DNA from: Olivibacter sp. SDN3
Lineage (GTDB): Bacteria; Bacteroidota; Bacteroidia; Sphingobacteriales; Sphingobacteriaceae
DNA: 64,000 nt
Assembly (NCBI RefSeq): GCF_014334135.1
Contig: NZ_CP060497.1
Span: forward strand, 3,658,001 to 3,722,000
Direction: 5' to 3'
Shown: positions 45,823 through 54,713 of the stretch, piece by piece
Layout: the number at the start of each line of letters is the position of its first letter
Numbering within the stretch: the first letter of the stretch is position 1
Notes under the pieces: generated by a model
What the model saw: the letters and a program-made list of their open reading frames with translations, nothing else
What the model was told of the DNA's origin: nothing
Database searches by the model: none
Program-made: the position numbers and the translations under genes

Positions 45823-45893
45823 TGTCGCGTGACTGAGAGGTTAGGTGGAGGTCTGCAAAACCTTTTATGGTAGTTCGAATCTACCCGCGGCGT
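45823..45893 (+). tRNA. tRNA-Cys (GCA), divergent
   Basis: 71 nt fold completely as a tRNA. Acceptor TGTCGCG/CGCGGCG (7 bp, two G-T pairs including 1-72). D stem ACT/GGT with G18-G19 and A14, A21. Anticodon stem GAGGT/ACCTT with loop CTGCAAA and anticodon GCA at 45855-45857. T stem GGTAG/CTACC with loop TTCGAAT. Base 73 is T, the cysteine discriminator. CCA is not encoded. Acceptor end is weaker than usual, so this could be a second or regulatory isoacceptor. It lies between the sulfur operator and a sulfatase gene. Confidence 0.85.
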
Positions 45894-45997
45894 TTTTTAC
45901 TGTTTAAATGTATATGCATTATAGATTTAAAATTAGTGCTAGGATGTTGTCATCTAATGGGATGATATAAAATAATGTTTTTTATTACAAATCTGCT

Positions 45998-47383
45998 ATG
46001 TTCGATTTCCATAATTTCTTCCGCTTCCGCTTAATTGGCATCTACCTGTTTACGATACTGTGTCTCCCGTCTGTTTTGTTTGCACAGAATAAGCCTAATA
46101 TCATTTTTTTATTAACAGACGACCATCGCTGGGACGCGCTCGGGCATGCCGGTAACCAGCAAATCGCTACGCCAGTGCTAGACAGCTTGGCCAGTCAGGG
46201 GGTTTATTTTGAACGGGCTTACGTAACAACTTCTATCTGCTGTGTCAGCAGGGCCAGTCTCCTATCAGGTCAGTATGCCAGTCGCCATCAAATTAATGAT
46301 TTTCAAACGGATATGGATACCCCTGCTGTAGAAGCTACCTATCCTATTCTATTGAAAAATGCGGGCTATAAGATTGGGTTTATTGGAAAATACGGTGTAG
46401 GTACACAGCCACCTGAAAAACTGTATGATTATTGGTCCTGTACCAACGAAGGGCAACCCGACTATTTTTTGTCCCGGGAAGATGGAATCATGATACACCA
46501 TACCGATAGTGTGGCAAACGATATTGCTGCTTTCCTCGGACGGTTTGCTTCGCAGGGCCCTTTCTGTTTGTCTGTCAGTTTCAAAGCTCCTCACGAACTG
46601 GATGGCGATCCGCCAAGTTATCCGGTGCAACAGCGTTATGCCGATCTTTATCGGGACACGTATATTCCAAAACCACTTACGGCAGATCCGGTTTACTGGG
46701 AAAGTATGCCTGATTTTTTTCAGACGGAAGAAAATATCGGCCGAAAGCGGTGGCGGGATCTATTTTCTTCAGACCGTTTATATCAGGAGAATACTAAGAA
46801 TTACTACCGTTTGGTAACCGGGGTCGACGAGGTAGTTGGTCAGATGATGAGCCAACTGAAAGCATTGGGAATAGCAGAAAATACATTGATTATATTTATG
46901 GGAGATAATGGATTTATGATGGGAGAGCACGGTCTGGAGGGTAAATGGTTTGGCTTTGAGGAGTCTATCCGTGTACCGTTGCTGATTTCTGCTCCTTTTC
47001 TTTCAGCTGAACTTCGTGGCAAAAGCTCAGAGATGGCACTGAATATCGATATTGCTCCTACTATTTTGGCGGCGGCAGGAATAGAAATACCGAGGCAAAT
47101 GCAGGGGATCAATTTAGTTGATATGTTGAAAGGAAAAGCCCCTGCAAGAACATCTTTTTTTTATGAACATACTTTTTTGGGAAGCCCTCAACTACCTCGC
47201 GTAGAGGGCGTAGTTACCAAAGATTTAAAATATATCCAATATATAGAACATGGTTTTGAAGAGTTATATGATCTTCGAGCGGATCCTTTTGAAACGAAGA
47301 ACCTTGCACACGAACCTGGTGAAAGTGAGCGATTGTCGGATATGCGATCGGCGTATGCCAAATGGAAGGAGGAGGTGAAGTAA
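45998..47383 (+). CDS. Sulfatase, S1 family, with unusual active-site motif
   Basis: 461 residues. Signal peptide about 10-29. Metal motif 'NIIFLLTDDHRWDALGHAG'. At the formylglycine site the sequence is C81-C82-V83-S84-R85, in place of the usual C-x-P/A-S-R, so proline is replaced by valine and a second Cys sits next to the target. Later 'MGDNGFMMGEHGLEGKW' and 'LYDLRADPFET' match exo-acting sulfatases. Maturation may be weaker or use a particular maturase. First protein-coding gene after the operator and tRNA-Cys; serine acetyltransferase follows after 66 bp. Confidence 0.9.
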   Translation: MFDFHNFFRFRLIGIYLFTILCLPSVLFAQNKPNIIFLLTDDHRWDALGHAGNQQIATPVLDSLASQGVYFERAYVTTSICCVSRASLLSGQYASRHQINDFQTDMDTPAVEATYPILLKNAGYKIGFIGKYGVGTQPPEKLYDYWSCTNEGQPDYFLSREDGIMIHHTDSVANDIAAFLGRFASQGPFCLSVSFKAPHELDGDPPSYPVQQRYADLYRDTYIPKPLTADPVYWESMPDFFQTEENIGRKRWRDLFSSDRLYQENTKNYYRLVTGVDEVVGQMMSQLKALGIAENTLIIFMGDNGFMMGEHGLEGKWFGFEESIRVPLLISAPFLSAELRGKSSEMALNIDIAPTILAAAGIEIPRQMQGINLVDMLKGKAPARTSFFYEHTFLGSPQLPRVEGVVTKDLKYIQYIEHGFEELYDLRADPFETKNLAHEPGESERLSDMRSAYAKWKEEVK

Positions 47384-47449
47384 TAGTAAATACTGTACAC
47401 ATGAATACAATGAGATCGATTTGATTTTTTAAGTTAAAACCAGAAGATA

Positions 47450-48256
47450 ATGGAAGAATTTTTTCAATATTTATTTTTAAGGCACCAAAAGGCCCGGGAT
47501 ATGCCGAGTAATGTTCGGATATGGGAATGGGCAAGGGACGTGTTCCGATTGCTGTTCCCTGAACGCAATTCAAAAAAATTGATGACTGTTGATGCGCTGA
47601 AAGCTAGTTTTAAAATGCTGGAAAATGAGCTTTTGGATTTAGTGCTTAAAAGTAATGATAACTTAAACCGTGATCATGAACCTATCGTCGCGAACTTTTT
47701 CGAAAAATTGCCTGTCTTATATGAAGTGATGATGACAGATGCTCAGGCGATATGGGAAGGAGATCCAGCTGCGCGAAACATTCAGGAAGTAATACGAACA
47801 TATCCGGGTTTTTTGGCAATCTGTATATATCGGATGGCTCATCAACTTTGGCTGGACAACTTGCCGCTGATTCCCCGTATTCTGACGGAATATGCCCATG
47901 AACGAACAGGTATAGATATCCATCCTGGGGCCACCATCGGTAAATACTTGCATATTGATCATGGTACGGGTTTGGTTATCGGTGAAACCTGTGTTATTGG
48001 TGATTATGTCAAACTATATCAAGGTGTGACATTGGGCGCTTTAAGCGTTGATAAGCTATTTGCCGGTAAGCAGCGACATCCAATTATAGAAGACCATGTG
48101 ATTATTTATGCTGGAGCGACCATACTGGGTGGTGAAACCCGAATAGGCCACCACTCAATAATTGGAGGGAATGTGTGGTTGACTAATAGCGTTGAACCTT
48201 ATACTACCGTATACCATGAACCTCTCACAAAATTTATAGATTCAAAAGTCAAATGA
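47450..48256 (+). CDS. cysE: Serine O-acetyltransferase
   Basis: 268 residues, close to the EpsC/CysE type. N-terminal helical domain to about residue 155, then hexapeptide-repeat left-handed beta helix: 'GIDIHPGATIGKYLHIDHGTG' with the catalytic His of 'HPGA' and 'HIDHGTG', 'VVIGETCVIGDYVKLYQGVT' region and the C-terminal loop 'GGNVWLTNSVEP'. Makes O-acetylserine, the acceptor for sulfide in cysteine synthesis. Placed in one operon with a sulfatase, it links sulfate release to assimilation. Confidence 0.93.
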   Translation: MEEFFQYLFLRHQKARDMPSNVRIWEWARDVFRLLFPERNSKKLMTVDALKASFKMLENELLDLVLKSNDNLNRDHEPIVANFFEKLPVLYEVMMTDAQAIWEGDPAARNIQEVIRTYPGFLAICIYRMAHQLWLDNLPLIPRILTEYAHERTGIDIHPGATIGKYLHIDHGTGLVIGETCVIGDYVKLYQGVTLGALSVDKLFAGKQRHPIIEDHVIIYAGATILGGETRIGHHSIIGGNVWLTNSVEPYTTVYHEPLTKFIDSKVK

Positions 48257-48345
48257 AGTTTAAGGTTACGCCCAAGATGGAACGTTTGGCAAAACGTTGA
48301 GATTTATGGTCTTTAAATCTTTTATGAAATGAAGAAACCAAAATT

Positions 48346-49425
48346 TCAGAATAGTTTGGGATAGTCAATATAACCTTCGTCGCCTCCATGATAAAATGTT
48401 TCTTCATTCCATTTAGCCAGCGGGGCGTTATATTTTATCCGATTCACCAAATCGGGATTTGATATATAAAGTTTACCGAAAGCCACCACATCTGCAAGTG
48501 CCGACTGTAATACTTCTTCCGCAGTTTCAACAGTGAAACCGCCTCCAACGATGATGAGATTGTTAAAGCGCTTACGGGCGTCCCGCAGGTAATTTATCGG
48601 TATGGACTGTTTGCCACCGGTACTGTCATTGGAAAAATGTACATATAAGATGTCCATTTTCTGTAATTCGTCCATGATGTATCGATGTGTAGCGAGTTCT
48701 TCGGGATAAGGTTTCAAACCGTATATCTCCCGAAACGGGGAAAGCCTGATACCTGTCTTGTTTTTACCGCTTACAGACACAACGGCTTGCATGACTTCTA
48801 TCAAAAAGCGACTTCTGTTTTCGATACTTCCGCCGTATTTATCACTTCTGGCATTACTGTGTGGATTTATAAACTGGTCAATCAGAAATCCGTGCGCAGC
48901 ATGTATTTCAACACCATCAAAGCCAAGTTCCATTGCATTCTCGGTAGCTTGCTTAAAGGCGTCTATCCAAAGGGGGATATCATCCGTTGTAATAGCTATA
49001 GGTTCGGTCATCATTTGATAGCTGTTGTCGGGAGTACGGATCTTTTCATTTACTTTTATTGCTGAAGGAGCAATCAAGGGCTCATTTTTTTGAATTGCCG
49101 AATGACCAACACGACCGGAATGAACCAATTGAACAAATATTTTACCGCCTTCTGCATGTACCGCATCCACAATTTTTTTCCATGCCTGTTTTTGTTCTTC
49201 AGTATAAATTCCGGGCGTGTTCAGGTATGCGCCTCCATTTGATGAAATTGCGGTGTTATCGGTAATAATTAATCCCGCGCCTATGCGTTGTTTATAATAG
49301 GTAACCATAGATATGCTAGGTATCCCGTTTGTTGCTCTGCGCCGGTTCATGGGCGCCATTGCTACCCTGTTGCGCAGTGAAATAACCTCTGTTACAAGTG
49401 GTGTTAATAATTTTTTATATTTCAT
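48346..49425 (-). CDS. Alkene reductase, Old Yellow Enzyme family
   Basis: 359 residues from ATG 49423-49425 (an upstream TTG adds MEKKH). TIM barrel with FMN features: 'RVAMAPMNRRRA' at the start, 'VQLVHSGRVGH', the catalytic 'EIHAAHGFLIDQFINP' with the His-x-x-His pair, 'YGGSIENRSRF' and the phosphate loop 'DVVAFGKLYISNPDLV'. Reduces activated alkenes with NAD(P)H. Divergent from an AraC regulator that probably controls it. Confidence 0.92.
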   Translation of the reverse strand: MKYKKLLTPLVTEVISLRNRVAMAPMNRRRATNGIPSISMVTYYKQRIGAGLIITDNTAISSNGGAYLNTPGIYTEEQKQAWKKIVDAVHAEGGKIFVQLVHSGRVGHSAIQKNEPLIAPSAIKVNEKIRTPDNSYQMMTEPIAITTDDIPLWIDAFKQATENAMELGFDGVEIHAAHGFLIDQFINPHSNARSDKYGGSIENRSRFLIEVMQAVVSVSGKNKTGIRLSPFREIYGLKPYPEELATHRYIMDELQKMDILYVHFSNDSTGGKQSIPINYLRDARKRFNNLIIVGGGFTVETAEEVLQSALADVVAFGKLYISNPDLVNRIKYNAPLAKWNEETFYHGGDEGYIDYPKLF

Positions 49426-49553
49426 ATGCTTTTTTTCCAAAATTATAACGGATTGAAAGTTATTGGTAGGAACAACAAGCGGATAATTTTGTAAATTTCG
49501 AGGTTACAAATAAGGGCTTACAAAAGCATACAGCATAATAATAATTTGCGCCA

Positions 49554-50423
49554 ATGAAAAAGAAACACCTTTATCAGCCTTTCGAATTGCATGTTTCAGA
49601 TATGGAGCACTGGAATGAACGTCCACTGAAATACCAATTCTTCGAAATTGTCCAGATAATCGAAGGCGAGGGGACACGTATCGTGAACGAAAATAAATTT
49701 TCGTACAGCAAAGGAAGCATTTTTTTATTTACACCTTTAGACTGCCGGGGTTTCGAAAGCTGTGTCCGCACGCGTTTCTGTTCTATCCGTTTTTCTAATG
49801 TTTTTCTGGAACAGTACAAAAGCAAGCAGGAGCGAGAAAGGGTAATACAGTGGCTGCAACAACTTGAAAACATCTTCACACATCATAACCGCTTCGAGCA
49901 ATTACTTATAAAATATGAATCAGATTGCAAGATTATTTCCTCGTTGATAAACAATATGATTGAAGAATACAACAATAAAAAATCCTATTATGATGAAAAT
50001 CTACAGCATTTGGTCACACTTGTTCTAAACATTATCTCCCGTAACGTATTACGCAGAGAAATCACCCTATCCAATACAAGAACAGAAGAACCCTTGATCA
50101 ACAAAATCCTGGTTTATCTTCATCAGCATATTTACTATCCCGAAAAGTTGAGGATAAAATACCTCGCTGAGCACTTCAATCTGTCGTCTAATTACATGGG
50201 GGAATATTTTAAAAAACTTACCGGCGAGAGCTTACACTGTTATATCACACAATACAAGATGAACATCATTGAACAACGACTGACCTATAGTGAGTATTCT
50301 ATCGGGCAAATTGTGGATGAATTAGGTTTTTCAGACGAAAGCCATTTAAGTAGACAGTTCAAGAAACACAGCGGAATGACACCAGCAGACTTTCGAAGAA
50401 ACAAAGTAAAAGCCAATAATTAA
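49554..50423 (+). CDS. AraC-family transcriptional regulator
   Basis: 289 residues. Cupin-like sensor in the first 100 residues ('VQIIEGEGTRIVNENKFSYS'), linker, and a complete double HTH at about 185-285: 'KIKYLAEHFNLSSNYMGEYF'-type helix and 'SIGQIVDELGFSDESHLSRQ', ending 'FKKHSGMTPADFRRNK'. Divergently placed 128 bp from the alkene reductase, the usual pairing with the gene controlled. Ligand unknown, perhaps a reactive electrophile. Confidence 0.88.
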   Translation: MKKKHLYQPFELHVSDMEHWNERPLKYQFFEIVQIIEGEGTRIVNENKFSYSKGSIFLFTPLDCRGFESCVRTRFCSIRFSNVFLEQYKSKQERERVIQWLQQLENIFTHHNRFEQLLIKYESDCKIISSLINNMIEEYNNKKSYYDENLQHLVTLVLNIISRNVLRREITLSNTRTEEPLINKILVYLHQHIYYPEKLRIKYLAEHFNLSSNYMGEYFKKLTGESLHCYITQYKMNIIEQRLTYSEYSIGQIVDELGFSDESHLSRQFKKHSGMTPADFRRNKVKANN

Positions 50424-50531
50424 CACCTCGCAGATCTAGCTGTTACAACGGAGTGTTGGTTAGAAGCGTGAGCCAAACCTGTTTTATTAGCCCCTCGCAG
50501 AATAAAAAAACCACGTCCGAAATAAACAAAT

Positions 50532-50570
50532 AAAAAGACTACTATTTTAGTAGTCTTTTTATTACTTTTG
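50532..50570 (+). promoter_or_regulatory. Sulfur operator, hairpin and -7 element
   Basis: ACTACT-ATTTT-AGTAGT (50538-50554) has the same 17-bp plan as the other sulfur sites. The symmetry extends to a 13-bp-arm hairpin (50532-50560) ending in TTTTT, so it can also serve as terminator of the AraC gene 110 bp upstream. TACTTTTG at 50563-50570 is a perfect -7 element 8 bp after the palindrome, giving a transcript through the NIL-domain gene. Confidence 0.55.
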
Positions 50571-50591
50571 TAGAAACGCTCTATAACTATA

Positions 50592-50650
50592 TTTACCAAG
50601 GTTGGTTGAGGGTGACGGCCACGGGAAACTTTTACGTCAGGCAGTTGGAA
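50592..50650 (+). ncRNA. Possible remnant of a SAM-I (S-box) riboswitch
   Basis: The leader reads 'TTACCAAGG', 'GGTTGAGGG', 'GGCC', 'GGGAAAC' and 'CAGGCAGTTGG' in the order of S-box core elements (GAGGGA, GGCCC, GAA, GCAACC), but important bases differ and the P1 closing stem is not found. TGACG / CGTCA can form a stem. Called only because the gene following is a methionine-importer fragment. Weak. Confidence 0.25.
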
Positions 50651-50691
50651 AATTCTCTCCTCATCTAAGGCAATTCATTAAATAAAACGCT

Positions 50692-50985
50692 ATGGCAATT
50701 CCAAAGAAGCTATATGATAATCTGAAACAAGAACATACAAAAGGACTTTTTCCAGTAATAGAAGTAGAATTGAATGGGGGAGTACCCTTTGACAAACTAC
50801 TTGATACCATTCATCATCATTACCAGATCCCTTTTAAGCTCATACGGGCAGACATTGAATATCTGGGTAAATTGAACTTCGGGAAAATGCTGTTGCATTT
50901 GCACGGAACTACGGATCAGACGGATAGAACAATTCGGTACCTGAATGAAAATCGTGTAAAAAATACCTTGAAAGGTTATGCCTGA
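50692..50985 (+). CDS. Stand-alone NIL domain (MetN C-terminal remnant)
   Basis: 97 residues: 'IPKKLYDNLKQEHTKGLFPV' then 'IEVELNGGVPFDKLLDTI', 'HYQIPFKLIRADIEYLG', 'FGKMLLHLHG' and the end 'NTLKGYA'. This is the NIL domain that sits at the C-terminus of MetN, the ATPase of methionine importers, and binds methionine to inhibit transport. The ABC ATPase is absent. ATG 50692 gives an in-frame intact domain, so it may be made; still, a deletion of the ATPase part of metN is the simplest origin. Preceded by the sulfur operator. Confidence 0.7.
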   Translation: MAIPKKLYDNLKQEHTKGLFPVIEVELNGGVPFDKLLDTIHHHYQIPFKLIRADIEYLGKLNFGKMLLHLHGTTDQTDRTIRYLNENRVKNTLKGYA

Positions 50986-51401
50986 TATCGCTGCTTCGCT
51001 CGTGAAGGTGTTTTCCCCTTTACGGCATAGCCTTCAAAAGGGACCAACATTTTGTTTCATGAACGACTTCCAGTTGATTAAAAATACTTATCGTTGCTTT
51101 TTAAGGGGGGCAGGTAATAGCTGGTAAATGAGTAGTATTTATGCTGTGTTTATGAACGATTTATAGGTATGCACGGAACACTTATTCCCCTACATTTGTC
51201 CTAACCGCCTAACAATGTAGTACAGGCTACAAATTTAGTTTTTTGATTCACTTACCTAAAGATACAAATGAAAACGAAATTTTTACTCCACTTTGATTCA
51301 GCTTTAACTATTTATTCCTTACGTCAATATGAAAATGTTCGCTGTAATAGCTGTTGCTCTTAATGATGTTAGCAATGTCCAGCGTGCGCGGGCTTCAATA
51401 A
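50986..51401. other. Intergenic region with small uncertain frames
   Basis: No supported gene. A 31-codon frame at 51268-51363 beginning MKTKFLLHFDSAL has no visible function. Contains the promoter listed at 51168-51198. Confidence 0.4.
51168..51198 (+). promoter_or_regulatory. Promoter candidate upstream of the ECF sigma gene
   Basis: TATG (51168-51171), 19 bp, TACATTTG (51191-51198): correct spacing and a perfect -7 for the primary sigma of Bacteroidota. It would produce a leader of over 350 nt before the sigma gene, crossing a gene remnant. Confidence 0.45.
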
Positions 51402-51581
51402 TATCTTCCTTATAATAACAAGATTACCTATCTGCATGTCTTAGCGCTCACGATTCCGGATGTCGAGGTTTTGCCCAATCCATCGGATTTGCTGATACCC
51501 CCCATGCCTGAGAAATGGGGAAATAACGAAAGGATAAAAGAGAAATATGATGCAAACAGAAACAGAGCATACGAAAAATGA
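51402..51581 (+). pseudogene. 3' gene remnant overlapping the sigma factor start
   Basis: A frame of 59 codons without start codon reads 'YNNKITYLHVLALTIPDVEV', 'PSDLLIPPMPEKW', 'ERIKEKYDANRNRAYEK' and stops at 51579-51581, overlapping the sigma ATG by ATGA. Composition and regular codons indicate a former protein C-terminus. Family not recognised. Its first part has been deleted. Confidence 0.4.
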
Positions 51582-52153
51582 ACGAACTAGCTAATGGAAC
51601 GCTCAATAAAATGATCAGCGAACGAAAATTTAATGCTGTTTACCAATGGCTTAAAAATGAGCACTATATGGTTATGTTGTCTTTAGCCGAATCCTATTTG
51701 AGGTCGAGGGAACTGGCAGAAGAGCTTGTCTTGGACGTTTTATACCGAACCTGGAGAAAAAAAGAAGGTATCGAGCACATCAAAGATCTTCGTAGGTATC
51801 TTTTAACGTCGGTGAAGCACTCCTGCTATCGTCAGCTGATGAAGCAGCAAAGGGAGAAGGAGTTGTTTGTGTCAACGGATCAGATTTCAAAAGAGTTTTC
51901 GGACTATATTGCTATCGATCCCGAAAAGCTGTTTCTTACCTCAGAACTGTCTAAATTGATCGGCGTCGCCATAGATAACCTGCCTCCAAGATGCAAACAG
52001 ATTTATAGGTTGATCAGAGAGCAGGGGTTAAAGAATAAGGATGTTGCGGCACAGTTAAATATTTCGGTTAATACCATTGATGTACAACTGGCTATTGCTG
52101 CAAAAAAGATACATGCCGTACTGAACAATTATAATTCAATAGGCACCCCTTAA
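51578..52153 (+). CDS. ECF RNA polymerase sigma factor
   Basis: 191 residues. Region 2 at about 25-85 ('MLSLAESYLRSRELAEELVL', 'YRTWRKK', 'RRYLLTSVKHSCYRQL') and region 4 at about 125-180 ('DNLPPRCKQIYRLIREQGLK', 'DVAAQLNISVNTIDVQLAI'). Such sigma factors usually work with a FecR-type anti-sigma and a SusC carrying an STN domain; neither is adjacent, so this one is an orphan in a rearranged locus. May control the neighbouring sulfatases; unproven. Confidence 0.88.
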   Translation: MNELANGTLNKMISERKFNAVYQWLKNEHYMVMLSLAESYLRSRELAEELVLDVLYRTWRKKEGIEHIKDLRRYLLTSVKHSCYRQLMKQQREKELFVSTDQISKEFSDYIAIDPEKLFLTSELSKLIGVAIDNLPPRCKQIYRLIREQGLKNKDVAAQLNISVNTIDVQLAIAAKKIHAVLNNYNSIGTP

Positions 52154-52357
52154 CCAATCTTCACAGGCCCTTTTTACGTCTCCGGAAGTTCGGTGCCTCG
52201 CTGTGCACGTGTTGACAAAGAAGATATGCAAATGACACCTATGAGAGCCGAATAGCGGAAATCAGCGAAAACGGTTCTAAACATTATTCTTGCGATTTGT
52301 AAACATTTTAGTTTTTATTTATCTCAAACAGAAATTCGTAACGGCTCATTGAGCTTA

Positions 52358-54673
52358 TTAAAAATCAATAATTATCTTTTTTAATTTTCCGGTAAAGGGA
52401 TAGGGAGCTTTATAGCTGTCGGAAACCGCGGTATTATCATCTTTACCTACGGATAGACCATCCCAAGCGTCTTTAAAAACCGAACGTGCTAGCTGCTTTT
52501 CGCTAACCTTATTGTCGTTAATATAGATAGCGGCAACACCCGACCTGGCTTTCTCATCAGCTTGAAAAACAAATTTTAAAATAGACTTTCCAACAGGCAG
52601 TGGAGCGGTGTCGGAACTGATGACTTCTTCTCCGGAACCGCTATTGTGAATGGCCTGAAATTTTCCGTCCCGCACAAGTAAACTCAGTCCTCTAAACTGA
52701 CCGCCAGTCGCAAAGAGCACTCCTTCCTCTTTCGGGTCGGTAATTTCGACATCGGCGGTGATTGTAAAAGACCGATTATTGAAATCAGGAGCTTCTATCA
52801 GATGCGCAAGCCCGTTATAAAGCACAAGGTGCTTTTTCCCATCGAAGAAGCTAGGTTCTTTTTCGCTTTCTTCCCCCGAGCCGTTTCTAAGGGGATAAAC
52901 ATGGTATTTCGTTGCTTCCTGATCAAAAGCTGCCTTTAGCTCTTCCAATTTTTCTGGGTGTTGTTTTGAAAGGTCGGAAAGTTCATTGAAATCTTCATCA
53001 ATTTTAAACAGCTCCCACCGGTCATTTTCAAAGGCATCTCCTCGTTGATGGAAGGCGCCTGCTTTCCAGCCATCTTTATAAATACCACGTGAGCCACCTA
53101 TTTCATAGTACTGTACCGTGCGCCCGTCGGAAGCATCGCGTTCATTGAGTGACTGCGCGAAACTTATCCCTTCCAGTGAATCCTGTTCAATTCCATTGAT
53201 GTTTTCCACCGTCTTAAGACCGGCTAGCTCCAGGGAGGTTGGCAAAACATCAATGATATGGGTGTATTGATTACGAACACTACCTTTATCGTTGATGTAT
53301 TTGGGCCAAAAAACGATGAGTGGGTTGTGTGTGCCGCCTTCTCCATTTGCTTCTGCCTTGAAATAACGAAAGGGCGTGTTCGTTGCCTGCGCCCAGCCTA
53401 TTGGATAAAGCACGTTAGATTTATCGGTGCCAATCAGATCGATATTGGCCAAAGAGTGCTCAAAAGCATTGGTTTGGGCCTGCCCTGCGTCATGGCTAAA
53501 GTTACTTCTCCCAAATTCTCCTCCTGCTCTTGCCGCGCCATTATCACCTATGGATAAAAAGATCAGCGTGTTATCCAGTTGATCGATGTCTTTTAGGTAA
53601 TCTACCAAGCGGCCTATTTCATGGTCGAGTTGGGCCAGATAACCTGCATACACCTCTATGTGACGAAGAGCCAATCGTTTTTCGTCCGCTGTTAAGCTTT
53701 CCCATTCTTGTACATCCGAATAGCTGGGCGCTAACTGGACATCGGCCGGTACGACTCCCAATTTCTTTTGGTTAATCAGTACCTGTTCGCGATACCAGTC
53801 CCAACCCTCGTCGAATTTGCCCTTGAACTTATCGCTCCAAACTTTATCTACTTGATGAGGGGAGTGGGTGGCAGTGGGTGCATAATACAAGAAGAAAGGT
53901 TTTTCCGGCGCTACTGATTTCTGATTGGCAATATAGTTGATAGCACGATCGGTCATCAATTCCGATAATAACCGCTTATCGTCATAAGCTTTTTCTATTT
54001 TTTCGGTGCCTTCCCACAATATGGGCCGATATTGGTCTGTCGCCCCTCCCAGGTATCCATAATACTTATCGAAGCCTCTGCCCGTTGGCCATCGATTAAA
54101 GGGCCCTGCCTGTGTTTGATCGACTTTGGGCGTTATATGCCATTTGCCAACGGCAAATGTATTATAGCCCTGTTCCCGGAGAATTTCACTTACAAATCCT
54201 TTTTCAAAAGGTATCACCCGATCATAACCTGGGGTGCCGGCACCGGCATTGCTACCTACATGTGCAGAATGATGGTTTCTGCCGGTCAGAAGGGCCGTTC
54301 GTGTTGGAGAGCATACTGCTGTCGTATGGAAGTTGGTATACCGTAATCCGTTATTAGCTAAGCTGTCAATCGCTGGAGTGGGAATAAGCCCGCCGAATGC
54401 GGAAGATGCACCATACCCGATATCGTCAATAAGAATGTAAATAATGTTTGGCGCATCTTCGGGTGGGATAACCTGATGTGCGGTTTGCGAAAAAGTAGTT
54501 TGGTCCACTGTCTTTCCAAGGTTACCTTCCCAAGGTTGCTGAACATGGTACTGGGCAGTTGCTTCTAAATGGAGTGTAAGGGCTATTATTGCAAAAGTTG
54601 CTGCCAAAACCTTGGATACTTTCCTTTTTATTGAACCGGTTAAATATATTTTATTGTTATAACGATTTTTCAT
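52358..54673 (-). CDS. Arylsulfatase, S1 family (tandem copy 2)
   Basis: 771 residues. Signal peptide around 20-40. 'NIIYILIDDIGYGASSAFGG' metal-binding start; formylglycine motif CSPTR with Cys121 (Thr in place of Ser, normal for PAS-like arylsulfatases); 'IFLSIGDNGAARAGGEFG'. The last 150 residues form a LamG-like beta sandwich ('LVLYNGLAHLIEAPDFNNRS' to 'TGKLKKIIIDF'). Acts in the periplasm on organosulfates. Lies 40 bp after its paralogue at 54714-56999 on the same strand, so cotranscribed with it. Confidence 0.92.
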   Translation of the reverse strand: MKNRYNNKIYLTGSIKRKVSKVLAATFAIIALTLHLEATAQYHVQQPWEGNLGKTVDQTTFSQTAHQVIPPEDAPNIIYILIDDIGYGASSAFGGLIPTPAIDSLANNGLRYTNFHTTAVCSPTRTALLTGRNHHSAHVGSNAGAGTPGYDRVIPFEKGFVSEILREQGYNTFAVGKWHITPKVDQTQAGPFNRWPTGRGFDKYYGYLGGATDQYRPILWEGTEKIEKAYDDKRLLSELMTDRAINYIANQKSVAPEKPFFLYYAPTATHSPHQVDKVWSDKFKGKFDEGWDWYREQVLINQKKLGVVPADVQLAPSYSDVQEWESLTADEKRLALRHIEVYAGYLAQLDHEIGRLVDYLKDIDQLDNTLIFLSIGDNGAARAGGEFGRSNFSHDAGQAQTNAFEHSLANIDLIGTDKSNVLYPIGWAQATNTPFRYFKAEANGEGGTHNPLIVFWPKYINDKGSVRNQYTHIIDVLPTSLELAGLKTVENINGIEQDSLEGISFAQSLNERDASDGRTVQYYEIGGSRGIYKDGWKAGAFHQRGDAFENDRWELFKIDEDFNELSDLSKQHPEKLEELKAAFDQEATKYHVYPLRNGSGEESEKEPSFFDGKKHLVLYNGLAHLIEAPDFNNRSFTITADVEITDPKEEGVLFATGGQFRGLSLLVRDGKFQAIHNSGSGEEVISSDTAPLPVGKSILKFVFQADEKARSGVAAIYINDNKVSEKQLARSVFKDAWDGLSVGKDDNTAVSDSYKAPYPFTGKLKKIIIDF

Positions 54674-54713
54674 TGGAATACACGTTTTTTAAAAGCTTGT
54701 GCTGTTATAAATG

